A stretch of 64,000 nt of DNA from Candidatus Binatia bacterium (GTDB lineage Bacteria > Desulfobacterota > Binatia > HRBIN30): the NCBI GenBank assembly GCA_026004215.1, contig BPIR01000003.1:62001-126000 (forward strand). The letters are read 5' to 3'. How positions within the stretch are numbered: position 1 is the stretch's first letter; every line of letters starts with the position of its first letter. The notes beneath the pieces were generated by a model that was given only the letters and a program-made list of their open reading frames with translations, searched no databases and had not been told where the DNA came from. The position numbers were made by a program, and so were the translations under genes. Positions 35,565-44,240 of the stretch are shown here, one piece after another.

Positions 35565-36725
35565 TCAAGCTCGCGCAAATGATGCTGCGGTAGCACGGTG
35601 CAGTTGCGGTATGACCTGGGTGGCGAACAACTCCATGCTCTTCCAGGCCTTTTCCTTCGGCATATCGCCCGTGCGGCCGCTGTAGATGAAAATGCCGACC
35701 CCTAGCTCCTGCTGGATGTGGAGAAGGCGATCGGCCACGGTCTTGGGGCTGCCCGCTAATACGTAGCCCTGATCCAGAAGCTCCCGGTACGACAGCTCAG
35801 CCGGCAGCCGCACGCCGGCAGCCAAAAACTTCTTGAGCGATTCCTCCGTAACGTACCCCGGCGGCAGCAAAAAGTTCGGTGGGATTTTGAGCCCGCGCCG
35901 AAACAACCACAGAAAGTGGGGCTCGGCTTCCGCAATGGCTTCGCTGTCTGTATCGGCAACGTAGATCGGGAGAGCAAAACCGATTTGCTCCGGCGGCACT
36001 TCGTAACCCAGGGAATTTGCCGCTTCCTTGTACTCTTCGATCCAGCGCTTCGTGTGCGCGTACGAGTTGAACACACTGACAAAGGGGTAGCGGCGCGCCG
36101 CGCTCCAGCGGATCGTTTCTGTGCTTCCCTGGGAGGGAAGCCAAATCGGCGGGTGTGGTTGTTGCAGTGGACGTGGCCACACGTTCACGTAACGAAAGTG
36201 GTAGTGTTGCCCCTCGAAGCTAAAGGGCCCCGGCGTGGTCCAGGCTCGGAGGATCAACTCGTGGGCTTCGTAAAAGCGTTCGCGCGAGTACGTCGGGTTG
36301 ACCCCGAGAGAGAAGTATTCGCAGCCGATTCCGCGCACGAAGCCCGAGATGATGCGCCCGCCCGAGAGTACGTCGAGCATGGCAACCTCCTCGGCCACTC
36401 TGAGCGGGTGGTCGTGCAGCGCAATGGCGTTGCCGAGAATGGCGATTTTGGCGCGGCGGGTGCGCCGGACCAGCGCGGCGGCCATCAGATTGGGAGACGG
36501 CATTGTGCCGTAGGCGTTTTGGTGATGCTCGTTGACGGCCAAACCATCGAACCCGAGCTCCTCCGCGTGTTCGAGCTCATCGAGGTACTCGTTGTAGAGG
36601 GCGTGGCCTCTTTGGGGATCGTAGTAACGGTTCGACAAGGTGACCCACGCACTCGGTTCCTGGCGATCGAAGTGCGCTGGCAGGTGTGGCCAAGGCATGA
36701 GGTGGAAGTAAAAGAACTGCAGCAC
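35565..36725 (-). CDS. LLM-class flavin-dependent oxidoreductase (luciferase-like)
   Basis: The 386-residue product has NEHHQNAYGTMPSP, NAIALHDHPLRVAEEVAMLD and GRIISGFVRGIG, the core of bacterial luciferase-like monooxygenases of the LLM group that use FMN or F420. A GTG at 36725 lies 3 bp after the stop of the upstream hydrolase gene. Substrate unknown; alkane, sulfonate and cyclic ketone oxidation are all known in this family. Confidence 0.85.
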   Translation of the reverse strand: MLQFFYFHLMPWPHLPAHFDRQEPSAWVTLSNRYYDPQRGHALYNEYLDELEHAEELGFDGLAVNEHHQNAYGTMPSPNLMAAALVRRTRRAKIAILGNAIALHDHPLRVAEEVAMLDVLSGGRIISGFVRGIGCEYFSLGVNPTYSRERFYEAHELILRAWTTPGPFSFEGQHYHFRYVNVWPRPLQQPHPPIWLPSQGSTETIRWSAARRYPFVSVFNSYAHTKRWIEEYKEAANSLGYEVPPEQIGFALPIYVADTDSEAIAEAEPHFLWLFRRGLKIPPNFLLPPGYVTEESLKKFLAAGVRLPAELSYRELLDQGYVLAGSPKTVADRLLHIQQELGVGIFIYSGRTGDMPKEKAWKSMELFATQVIPQLHRATAASFARA

Positions 36726-36728
36726 GGT

Positions 36729-37502
36729 TCAGTCCCTCAGGAATGGCAGCACGCGCGCGAGAAAAGCCTCGCGGCACTCCAGCGGCGGCAAGTGGCCACA
36801 CTGGGGCACGAATTCCACAATGGCTCGAGGCAGCGCCGCGGCATAAGCGCGGGCATGCGCAGGGGAGAGAAAACAATCCTGTTCTCCCCACACCACCAGT
36901 GCGGGACAACGCACGCGCTTTAACCGGCGAGCTAGTTTCGGATCGTACCAGTAAGGGTTCCAGCTCACCCGCGCGAGCGTGGTGGCTTCTCGGTAGGTCC
37001 GCAAAATGACATCGAGGCCGGGCTCTGTGGGCATCAGTTGCACCCAGCGATCGGGGGCATGGAATAGCCGCTGGAGCGTTTCTTCGAACGGGCGGGCGAA
37101 CAAATCGAAGCGCTCTTCCCCCTCCACTTTGAGGCCGGCGGCTCCGACGAGGACGAGGCGAGACACTCGCTCCGGATACAGCGCGGCAAGCTCGGCGGCG
37201 ATCCAACCGCCAAACGAGATCCCTACAACACGAGCATCTCTGAGTTCCAGCGCATCCAAGAAGTCTGCATAGAAAATTGCGAAGTCCTCGATGCAGTCGA
37301 GCCAATCCGGGCGCACCGTACCACCAAAACCCGGATGATCGGGCGCGTAAACGTGGAAATGCTGGGCCAAGTCATCGTGGAAGGGAAACCAGCGCCCCGA
37401 TGCAAACTCGGAATGCAGGACGAGGAGGGGACTTCCACGCCCACCTCGCAAGAGGCGCACTTCCAGGTCGCCCACCGCCACAATTTCGCTCCGGCATGGC
37501 AT
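36729..37502 (-). CDS. Alpha/beta hydrolase
   Basis: The 257-residue protein has PLLVLHSEFASG (oxyanion region with Ser in place of the usual Gly after His), the nucleophile elbow GISFGG (Ser96), VWGEQDCFL for the acid and QCGHLPPLE for His. It is in one run with the LLM oxidoreductase, so an oxidation-then-hydrolysis pathway is possible. It is divergent from the thioesterase gene at 37616. Confidence 0.83.
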   Translation of the reverse strand: MPCRSEIVAVGDLEVRLLRGGRGSPLLVLHSEFASGRWFPFHDDLAQHFHVYAPDHPGFGGTVRPDWLDCIEDFAIFYADFLDALELRDARVVGISFGGWIAAELAALYPERVSRLVLVGAAGLKVEGEERFDLFARPFEETLQRLFHAPDRWVQLMPTEPGLDVILRTYREATTLARVSWNPYWYDPKLARRLKRVRCPALVVWGEQDCFLSPAHARAYAAALPRAIVEFVPQCGHLPPLECREAFLARVLPFLRD

Positions 37503-37615
37503 TGTGCGCTTATTAAGGACGATCCTCCCGGCGCTGCAAGATGCGCGGCGCCATTGGAGACCCTCTAGCTTCACGGGGAGCCTTGGCGTACCAGCGAATG
37601 GTCGAGGAGCTCACC

Positions 37616-38086
37616 ATGGGAACCGCAGTGAAGTTCGAGCAGTACGACCCGCGCATTGCCGAGATGATGATTCGAGCCAATGCTGCGGCCACTGGTTTGC
37701 CGCAGTTTCTGGGAGTGCAGTTTCTCGAATTTCAGCCCGGCTACTTGCGCGCGGAAATGCCTGTGCGCCCGGAGCTGATCACCCCGATGGGTTCGCTGCA
37801 CGGAGGCGTGATGGCGGCGCTCATCGATCACGTATTGGGCTGCGTGCTGTATCCGCTGATGAAGCCCGGGCAATGGGCGGCCACGACCGAGTTCAAGCTC
37901 AATTATCTGGCTGCCGTGAGGGGAGGCAGGCTGGTGGCGGAGTCGCGCGTTTTGGCGATGACCAGGCGCACGGCGGTGGTGCAGGTGGAAGTCAAGAACG
38001 ACGAAACTCTCGCGGCTCTTGCACAAGGCACGTTGCTGATCGTGGACCCTCCCGCGCAGGGGGATAAGCCCAGCAAAGAGGGGTGA
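37616..38086 (+). CDS. PaaI-type hotdog thioesterase
   Basis: The start at 37616 follows GAGGAGC. The 156-residue product has GSLHGGVMAALIDHVLG, the PaaI hotdog helix motif with the key HGG, and KLNYLAAVRGG later. Such enzymes hydrolyse aryl- or acyl-CoA thioesters. It converges with the sugar-transport operon whose last gene ends at 38106. Confidence 0.85.
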   Translation: MGTAVKFEQYDPRIAEMMIRANAAATGLPQFLGVQFLEFQPGYLRAEMPVRPELITPMGSLHGGVMAALIDHVLGCVLYPLMKPGQWAATTEFKLNYLAAVRGGRLVAESRVLAMTRRTAVVQVEVKNDETLAALAQGTLLIVDPPAQGDKPSKEG

Positions 38087-38105
38087 GCATGCTTGGCGAC
38101 GAAGT

Positions 38106-39059
38106 TCACGGCTCGCCCGCTTCCCACTTCTGCCATTGCTCGAGGTAGCGGTCGAGGTTTTCCGCGGTGACCAGATCGATCCCGGAGTACTGCATGGGGT
38201 TTTCGATGGATTCTCCGCGGCGCAACCGATAGAGCAGGCGCACCGACTCGGCGCCCCAGCCGAAGTACTTTTGCCCGACCAGCAAGTGCACTTTGCCCGC
38301 GCGCACGAGATCCGGTGCGGGAGGGATCGTATCAAAGGCCACAACTTTCGTTCGGCTCGTGTCCACAGGATCGAGCGCATTGCGCAGGAACACCGGCCAG
38401 CCCCCGACAGAAAGCCAGCCAGCGAGATCCGGGTAACGCTGCGTGCCTGTGGCCAGTACCTCGGCGACGCGCACGGCGTCGTCGCGAATGTCGAAGATTT
38501 CGACGATCTCGATGTCCGGAAACTCGCGCAGTGCGGCGCGGGCTCCCTCGAGCCGTTTTTGCAAGTTGTCGGCTCCCAACGCTGTGATGAGAGCCACTTT
38601 GCCTCGCCCTCCGATCAAACGCGCCAAACCTTCTCCCAAGGCCTTACCTGCTTCGAAGTCGTTCACTCCATAAAACGCGCCCCGCTTGCTTTTGGGAGCA
38701 TCGGAATCCCAAGTCACCACAGGGATTCCCGCATCTACGGCACGGTCGATAGCGTCCGCGAGCAAGTCCCCATTGAGGCAAGAGATGGCGATGCCGTCCA
38801 CTCGTTGCGCGATGAAAGACTCGAGAATTTCCTTTTGGCGGAGCTCATCCGTGGTTTCGGGCCCGCGCCACACAATTTCGATTCCTCCGATCCGTTGGGC
38901 CTCGCGTTCGGCGCCCATGCGGGCATAGCGGAACACAGGAATGTGCAATGCCTTGGGAATGAATGCGAAGCGCAGCGGCTGCGCTGGCTTCTCTGGCGTG
39001 TGCTCGCATGCGCCCGCGAGACCCAAAAGCACGGCAAGCAGCCACATCCAGGGTTTCAT
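38106..39059 (-). CDS. ABC sugar transporter, substrate-binding lipoprotein (RbsB-like)
   Basis: The 317-residue product has a lipoprotein signal with lipobox LAGAC (Cys18) and a periplasmic-binding-protein fold (RFAFIPKALHIPVFRYARMGAEREAQR, split by VDGIAISCLNGDLLADAID). It resembles pentose/hexose-binding proteins such as RbsB. Its start overlaps the permease stop by ATGA. Together with the permease and ATPase it forms a complete CUT2-type importer. Confidence 0.87.
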   Translation of the reverse strand: MKPWMWLLAVLLGLAGACEHTPEKPAQPLRFAFIPKALHIPVFRYARMGAEREAQRIGGIEIVWRGPETTDELRQKEILESFIAQRVDGIAISCLNGDLLADAIDRAVDAGIPVVTWDSDAPKSKRGAFYGVNDFEAGKALGEGLARLIGGRGKVALITALGADNLQKRLEGARAALREFPDIEIVEIFDIRDDAVRVAEVLATGTQRYPDLAGWLSVGGWPVFLRNALDPVDTSRTKVVAFDTIPPAPDLVRAGKVHLLVGQKYFGWGAESVRLLYRLRRGESIENPMQYSGIDLVTAENLDRYLEQWQKWEAGEP

Positions 39060-40051
39060 CGTGCCGTTCCTTCCCCCAGCGGTTGGCGCGTTGCAAGACG
39101 GTCGAGCACCACCACGATCAGTACGGCGACACCGAGAACCAGCCGATCCGCGTATGTTCCGCCGGGAAACTGTGTGAGGGCGTTGCGCAGGACCCCGAAA
39201 ATGAGCGCGCCGAAAACCGCACCCACAACCGACGCTCGACCCCCGCTGAGCGATGTTCCGCCCACCACAGCCGCGGCAATGATGTCCAGCTCATAGCCCA
39301 TGGCCAGGTCGGCTTTCCCTTGCCCTTGGACAAAAGCCAGCAGCAAACCCGCTAATGCAGCAATAAAGCCCCCGCACACGTAAACGAACGCTTGCACGCG
39401 AGTTACGGAAACACCAGCGTAGCGAGCTGCGACGGGATTGCTGCCCACGGCCAGGATGTGCCGCCCCAGCGCGGTGCGCGTGAGCACAATGTGAAAGCTG
39501 GCCGTGCAAACGACGACCAGGAGACCTGGCCACCACGGGAGCGGGATGCCGAGGGGAGCAAAGTCGCGGGGGAGGTAGGCGGACAGGTCGTAAAATCGGC
39601 CTTCGGTCATCAAAAACGCGCTGCCCCGAGCCACACCCATAACCCCAAGCGTGGCGACAAAAGGTGGCAGCCGGAATGCCGTGACGAGCACCGCCGCCAC
39701 GATGCCGCAGGTCGTTCCCACGGCGAGACTGGCCACCGCAGCGGCACCCCATGGCCAAGCTGCTACCGTCAACAAATGGCCGGCAACGACTGATGCCAGT
39801 GCCATCACCGCTCCTGGCGCGAGGTCAATTCCACCAGACCCGATGATCAACGCAGCCGCAATGGCGCCGAGACTAAAGACGGCGGAGTATTTCAGTACGA
39901 GAGCAAAGTTGGCCAAATTGGCGAAAGGATGGGGCCGCCCGTCGGCGGGTGCGAGGAGCCAAGTGAACAGGGCAATTTCGAGAATCAACAGCGCCGCCGC
40001 GCTCCATCCCGGAACCAGCGCGAAGCGGTGGAGGGGGCCACGCCTGTTCAT
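39056..40051 (-). CDS. ABC sugar transporter, permease (RbsC-like)
   Basis: The 331-residue product has about nine hydrophobic segments and the loop segment AVGSNPVAARYAGVSVTRVQ followed by AGLLLAFVQGQGKADLAMG, typical of CUT2 permeases. The start at 40051 overlaps the ATPase stop by ATGA. It forms the membrane channel for the sugar importer encoded here. Confidence 0.9.
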   Translation of the reverse strand: MNRRGPLHRFALVPGWSAAALLILEIALFTWLLAPADGRPHPFANLANFALVLKYSAVFSLGAIAAALIIGSGGIDLAPGAVMALASVVAGHLLTVAAWPWGAAAVASLAVGTTCGIVAAVLVTAFRLPPFVATLGVMGVARGSAFLMTEGRFYDLSAYLPRDFAPLGIPLPWWPGLLVVVCTASFHIVLTRTALGRHILAVGSNPVAARYAGVSVTRVQAFVYVCGGFIAALAGLLLAFVQGQGKADLAMGYELDIIAAAVVGGTSLSGGRASVVGAVFGALIFGVLRNALTQFPGGTYADRLVLGVAVLIVVVLDRLATRQPLGEGTAR

Positions 40052-41661
40052 GTCGGATCTACAGCAGCCGAAGCTGGGGTGTCGGCCGCACCCGTCATGA
40101 GCGCTACGAGAGCGCTTTCGGTCGCAGATGCGGCATCGAGGTCGGCCACAACCCGCCCGCGGCAAAGGGCAATCACGCGGTGACTGACTTCTAGAAGTTC
40201 CTGTGTGTCACTGGATGCCCACAGAATCGCGCAGCCCCGCTCCGCGAGGTCGTGCAGGAGACCATGGATTTCGGCCTTGGTGGTGACATCGACACCCGCG
40301 GTAGGATCATCGAGCAAGAGCACGCGCGGATGCCGCTCTAGCGCGCGTGCCAGCAAAACCTTCTGCTGGTTGCCGCCCGACAAGGATGCGATCGGTGCAT
40401 CCACTCCCGGAGCGCGAATCCGCAGCGCGTCGAACCACATCTGCGTTTGCCGCCGTTCCCACAGTGGCCGGACCCACCAACGAGGCGCGGGCAAGAACAC
40501 GTTCTCACGCGCCGAAAGCGTGAAGGCCAGGCCTTTGCGCAAGCGGTCTTCGGGGACGAGAATCGCCGGCTGTTCACACGAGAACTGTGCGGCTTGAAAC
40601 GGCCGTAACCCTGCCAGCGCTTCCAGGAGCGTGGATCTTCCCGATCCAGCGAGTCCGGCAACCCCTACAATTTCACCGGCGCGCACGGCAAGAGAGACGC
40701 AACGCAGGATGCCCGCGTCCAATGCACGTACCTCGAGGGCAACACGGGGCTGCGGCAGTGGTTTGTGCGTTGCGGCCCTCGGAGCTTCGCCGGCCATGAA
40801 ACAGATGAGGTCGCGGGCGCTCATCGCCGCCCGCGCCCCACTGGCTGCTACGCGGCCGTCGCGCAGCACCGTGACCCAGTCGGCAGCCGCGAGAACTTCA
40901 GCGAGGCGATGGGTGACCAGAACCACCGCAACTCCTTCTTGTGCCAAAGCTCGGAGATGCGGGAACAGGGATGCACAGTCCACGTGGGACAACATTGCGG
41001 TGGGTTCGTCGAGTAGGAGCAGGTGCGGGCGTGATCGAAGCGCACGCACGATCTGGAGCCACTTGAGGACTGGTGCGGAAAGACGGCCCAGGGACTCGCT
41101 GGGGTCCACCGAGATCCCGAAGCGTGCGAGCCATTCCCCAGCTATGGCACGCTGGCGCTTGCGGTCGAGCAGGCGCCAGCGATTCTTGCGTTCGCTGCCG
41201 AGGAACAGCCAATCTTCGACCGTGAGCGTCCACGGCAGTTCGAGCTCCTGAGGAACCCAGGCGATGCGAGTACCGGGAGCTACGTGTACGGCCCCGTGTT
41301 GGGGATGGAGCACGCCTGCGAGAACCTTCAGCAGTGTGGATTTCCCCGCACCGTTTTCTCCGAGCAGGGCATGGATCTCACCAGCTCGCAGCTCGAGGCT
41401 CACTCCGTCCACGGCTCGAGTTTCCCCGAAGCGGACCGTCACCTCGTGGATTTCTGCCGCGCAACGGCTCGGAGCCGAGTTGGGGTGCACGGGGGCATTA
41501 GTTGCCCGAAGTTCCGCGGCGAGGCAACTCGGAGTTGGGTCCGCCGTTGCAAGGCCCGGGACGTCCGAGCGGGCGGGTCCCTCTCGAGCGGACGCAAACG
41601 GGAGCGGCGGTGAGTTTACCACCCGAGGAAGCAAATCAGTTTTGCTCGACTTCCACGACAA
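40048..41661 (-). CDS. ABC sugar transporter, dual ATPase (RbsA/MglA-like)
   Basis: The 537-residue product has two ATPase halves. Half 1 has Walker A GENGAGKST and Walker B LLLLDEPTA, but the signature is RLSAPVLKWL, not LSGG. Half 2 has Walker A GLAGSGRST, signature LSGGNQQK and Walker B LLLDDPTAGVD. Weakened first-half signatures and altered second Walker A are common in this subfamily. The start overlaps the end of the glucosidase gene by 26 bp; a GTG at 41490 is also possible. Confidence 0.88.
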   Translation of the reverse strand: MSWKSSKTDLLPRVVNSPPLPFASAREGPARSDVPGLATADPTPSCLAAELRATNAPVHPNSAPSRCAAEIHEVTVRFGETRAVDGVSLELRAGEIHALLGENGAGKSTLLKVLAGVLHPQHGAVHVAPGTRIAWVPQELELPWTLTVEDWLFLGSERKNRWRLLDRKRQRAIAGEWLARFGISVDPSESLGRLSAPVLKWLQIVRALRSRPHLLLLDEPTAMLSHVDCASLFPHLRALAQEGVAVVLVTHRLAEVLAAADWVTVLRDGRVAASGARAAMSARDLICFMAGEAPRAATHKPLPQPRVALEVRALDAGILRCVSLAVRAGEIVGVAGLAGSGRSTLLEALAGLRPFQAAQFSCEQPAILVPEDRLRKGLAFTLSARENVFLPAPRWWVRPLWERRQTQMWFDALRIRAPGVDAPIASLSGGNQQKVLLARALERHPRVLLLDDPTAGVDVTTKAEIHGLLHDLAERGCAILWASSDTQELLEVSHRVIALCRGRVVADLDAASATESALVALMTGAADTPASAAVDPT

Positions 41662-43243
41662 TGCCTTCGCTGGGTGCCAGTTCCCAACGGGTCGAGCGTG
41701 ACGAGGGACGTGGGTGAGTGGATAGCCAAAGCAATCCTGGCCGGGGGAACTCGACAGTGACTGGTTGGTCCTGGAAGTTCAACGCGACGAACAAGGTCTG
41801 GTCGGAGTGGTTCCGCTCGTAAGCGAACACGCCGTCGGGAGCATCGAGGCTGCGGTAGCCACCCTGTTGCAAGGCGCTGCTGTGTTTCCGCTTCCAAATC
41901 AACTGCCGGTAAAAGCTCAGTAGCGAGTGCGGGTCGTTCTTTTGGGCCTCCACATTGCAGCTCTCGTAAGCCGGGCCCACGGGCAGCCACGGCTCGGCAG
42001 TGGAGAAGCCTGCGTGTGGCGCAGCGCTCCATTGCATGGGTGAGCGTTCCGGGTCGCGTCCGAGCCCAGGGAATCGTTTTCCGACGGGGTCTTGAATGCG
42101 CTCCGCAGGCACGGGCACGTCGTGCATGCCAATTTCCTCGCCGTAATAGAGGAACGGTGTTCCCCGCAGCGTGAGCAGCATCAGTGCGGCCACGCGGGCG
42201 CGCGCGGGACCCAAGGCGGGGTGATCGAAGCGCGTGCGATGGCGCGGTGCATCGTGGCTCGAAAGGACGTATGTGGGCTGCGCTCCGCTAGGCAATGCAG
42301 CCTCGATGGCCTCGACTTCGCGGCGGAACGATTGCGCATCCCACGGGCTCCACAAAAAACGAAAATTGAACGCGAGGTGCAGTTCGTCGTGCCCGTTACC
42401 GTAATAACGGGCGACTCGGTGGGTATCGAAGAGGTAAACCTCGCCGACCATCATGCGGTCGCCGTAGCGATCCAGCAACCGGCGCCAGCCGCGAATGATG
42501 TCGTGCACTTCGGGTTGATCCTCGTCATATAGGTGAACTTGGCTGCCGAAATGATATACGGGATGTTCTTCCTCCGGAGGCGGTTTGGGGTTGTTGCGCA
42601 GCTCGCGGTCCTTGAGGAGCTTATGAATCACGTCGACGCGGAAACCATCTACTCCTCGGTCGAGCCAAAAACGCAGCACTTGTTCCATAGCCTGGACCAC
42701 CTGTGGGTTGCGCCAGTTCAGGTCGGGTTGCTCGGGTAAGAAAGAATGCAGGTAGTACTGCGCGGTGGCCGGATCGAACGTCCAGGCGGAACCGCCAAAG
42801 GAGCTCACCCAATTGTTCGGGGGCTCACCATCCGGTGCCGGGTCGCGCCAAATGTACCAGTCGCGCTTCTCGTTCGACCGGCTGCTGCGCGACTGGATAA
42901 ACCACGGATGCTCGGAGGAGGTGTGGTTCGGGACAAAGTCCAAAATAATTCGGATGCCACGGCGGTGTGCCCCCTCCACTAAACGGTCGAAGGTCCCCAA
43001 GTCGCCGTACGATGGGTGAACATTGCAGTAGTCGGCTACGTCGTAACCGAAGTCACGCAGGGGTGAGGGGTAGATGGGGGTGAGCCAAAGGGCATCGATG
43101 CCGAGAGACTCCGGGCTGCCATCGTTCAGGTAGTCGAGGCGCTGGATGATCCCTTCGAGGTCGCCGACGCCATCGCCATTCGAATCTTGGAAGCTGCGGA
43201 CGTAAATCTCGTAGAAGACGGCACTGCGCCACCACTCAGCCAT
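41636..43243 (-). CDS. GH13 alpha-glucosidase-like enzyme
   Basis: The start at 43243 (GGAG upstream) gives 535 residues. The opening AVFYEIYVRSFQDSNGDGVGD, then DFVPNHTS, QPDLNWRNP, GFRVDVIHKL (nucleophile Asp), MVGEVYL (acid/base Glu) and SSHDAPR are the GH13 regions. This resembles oligo-1,6-glucosidase, alpha-glucosidase or trehalose-phosphate-type enzymes, all acting on alpha-linked oligosaccharides. It lies directly upstream of a CUT2 sugar importer, so import and cleavage of a disaccharide is likely. No signal peptide is seen, so it works in the cytoplasm. Confidence 0.9.
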   Translation of the reverse strand: MAEWWRSAVFYEIYVRSFQDSNGDGVGDLEGIIQRLDYLNDGSPESLGIDALWLTPIYPSPLRDFGYDVADYCNVHPSYGDLGTFDRLVEGAHRRGIRIILDFVPNHTSSEHPWFIQSRSSRSNEKRDWYIWRDPAPDGEPPNNWVSSFGGSAWTFDPATAQYYLHSFLPEQPDLNWRNPQVVQAMEQVLRFWLDRGVDGFRVDVIHKLLKDRELRNNPKPPPEEEHPVYHFGSQVHLYDEDQPEVHDIIRGWRRLLDRYGDRMMVGEVYLFDTHRVARYYGNGHDELHLAFNFRFLWSPWDAQSFRREVEAIEAALPSGAQPTYVLSSHDAPRHRTRFDHPALGPARARVAALMLLTLRGTPFLYYGEEIGMHDVPVPAERIQDPVGKRFPGLGRDPERSPMQWSAAPHAGFSTAEPWLPVGPAYESCNVEAQKNDPHSLLSFYRQLIWKRKHSSALQQGGYRSLDAPDGVFAYERNHSDQTLFVALNFQDQPVTVEFPRPGLLWLSTHPRPSSRSTRWELAPSEGIVVEVEQN

Positions 43244-43260
43244 GGGTGCTCCGGACTCAT

Positions 43261-43530
43261 TCAGGCCGCGTCGTCGAGAAGAACGGCGTTGGGCGAGTTG
43301 AGCCGCCCGAGTTCCCATTCCGCACGCCCTTGATAGGCGTGAGCGCTCTCGAGGTCGTCAACGGGCCACACGGCGTCTGCATGCTGGTGCTCGCTCGCGC
43401 ATCTGGGATCCCCGCACTCCACCTGGGTGACCAGCACAGCATTCGAACCCGCCATCTGCACGGCGCGCCCGTACAATGGGTAGGGAGCGAAGCGAGGACG
43501 GCACACAATGGTTCCCGGTGCGATCTGCAT
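43261..43530 (-). CDS. Small hypothetical protein upstream of the glucosidase
   Basis: An 89-residue frame (start at 43530, stop 17 bp before the glucosidase start) with MQIAPGTIVCRPRFAPYPLY and several Cys and His pairs. The protein has an ordered, non-shadow composition, but no family is recognised. It could be the first gene of the sugar operon. A longer start at 43572 is also in frame. Confidence 0.45.
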   Translation of the reverse strand: MQIAPGTIVCRPRFAPYPLYGRAVQMAGSNAVLVTQVECGDPRCASEHQHADAVWPVDDLESAHAYQGRAEWELGRLNSPNAVLLDDAA

Positions 43531-43688
43531 GGTGTGGGTAGCTAAATCGGAAGTCCGTGCGATGCAACTCACGCGACTACATGGTGTTCCCGCCCGCAGC
43601 GGGTCCTGCGGGAACGCGCGTCCCTCCGATTGGGTTTGGGTGGCACCAGTCTCACCCGGCCTTGGGCCGACCTCTCCCTGTTAGTACG

Positions 43689-43711
43689 GCGACCACAAGG
43701 GTCGCCCCTAC
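43689..43711. repeat. REP-like palindromic element, copy 2
   Basis: Same stem GGCGACC, loop ACAAG, GGTCGCC and following CCTAC as at 30798-30822. It lies between the small gene at 43261-43530 and the TRL-like gene. Confidence 0.8.
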
Positions 43712-43775
43712 GGTTCCACTCCGTGTGGCCCCCGGGGAGGGTGCACGGCAGATATTCGACGGCGGGGTGCCGCCG

Positions 43776-44090
43776 TTAGTTCCCTCTCACAATGGTGCAG
43801 AAGGAACCGACGATTCCGAGAATGTGGTGGGACTCGTGGTCCACGCTAACGATTTGCTTGATTCCACCAGCCTTTGCTGCAGCCTCGATGCTCGCGTCAC
43901 CCGAGGCAACGAGGCCGAGGATAGATTGGGCGCACGCGCGCCCTTGTTTCGTCGCTGTCGTTGCTTCCGTTGCCGTGATCGGACCTTTCACATCCATGTA
44001 CAAAGTGCCGATCAAGGGTGCGGCCACTGGTTGGCAAGCGGCGAGAGCCAGCGGGAGAAATGCGGCTAGAACGTACGTGAGCTTCTTCAT
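43776..44090 (-). CDS. TRL-like family lipoprotein
   Basis: The 104-residue protein has a lipoprotein signal (MKKLTYVLAAFLPLALAAC). The body GTLYMDVKGPITATEATTATK, KQGRACAQSILGLVASGD and GGIKQIVSVDHESHHILGIV matches the TRL-like family, whose function is unknown. Starts at 44093 and 44090 are both possible; the second is 6 bp from AAGGAGG. It is divergent from the stalk protein gene at 44241. Confidence 0.83.
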   Translation of the reverse strand: MKKLTYVLAAFLPLALAACQPVAAPLIGTLYMDVKGPITATEATTATKQGRACAQSILGLVASGDASIEAAAKAGGIKQIVSVDHESHHILGIVGSFCTIVRGN

Positions 44091-44240
44091 CATCAACCTC
44101 CTTCGGTCTGTGTCGTACCCCCCGGGGGCACGGCTGCTTGTACGTGCATATCGTAGGCGGGTCAATCGCCAAATAGAAAGTTGCGTTGGCTGCACCCATG
44201 CTGTAGCTCGAGGAAACGATTTCCAGGGGAGGTGTTTGTA

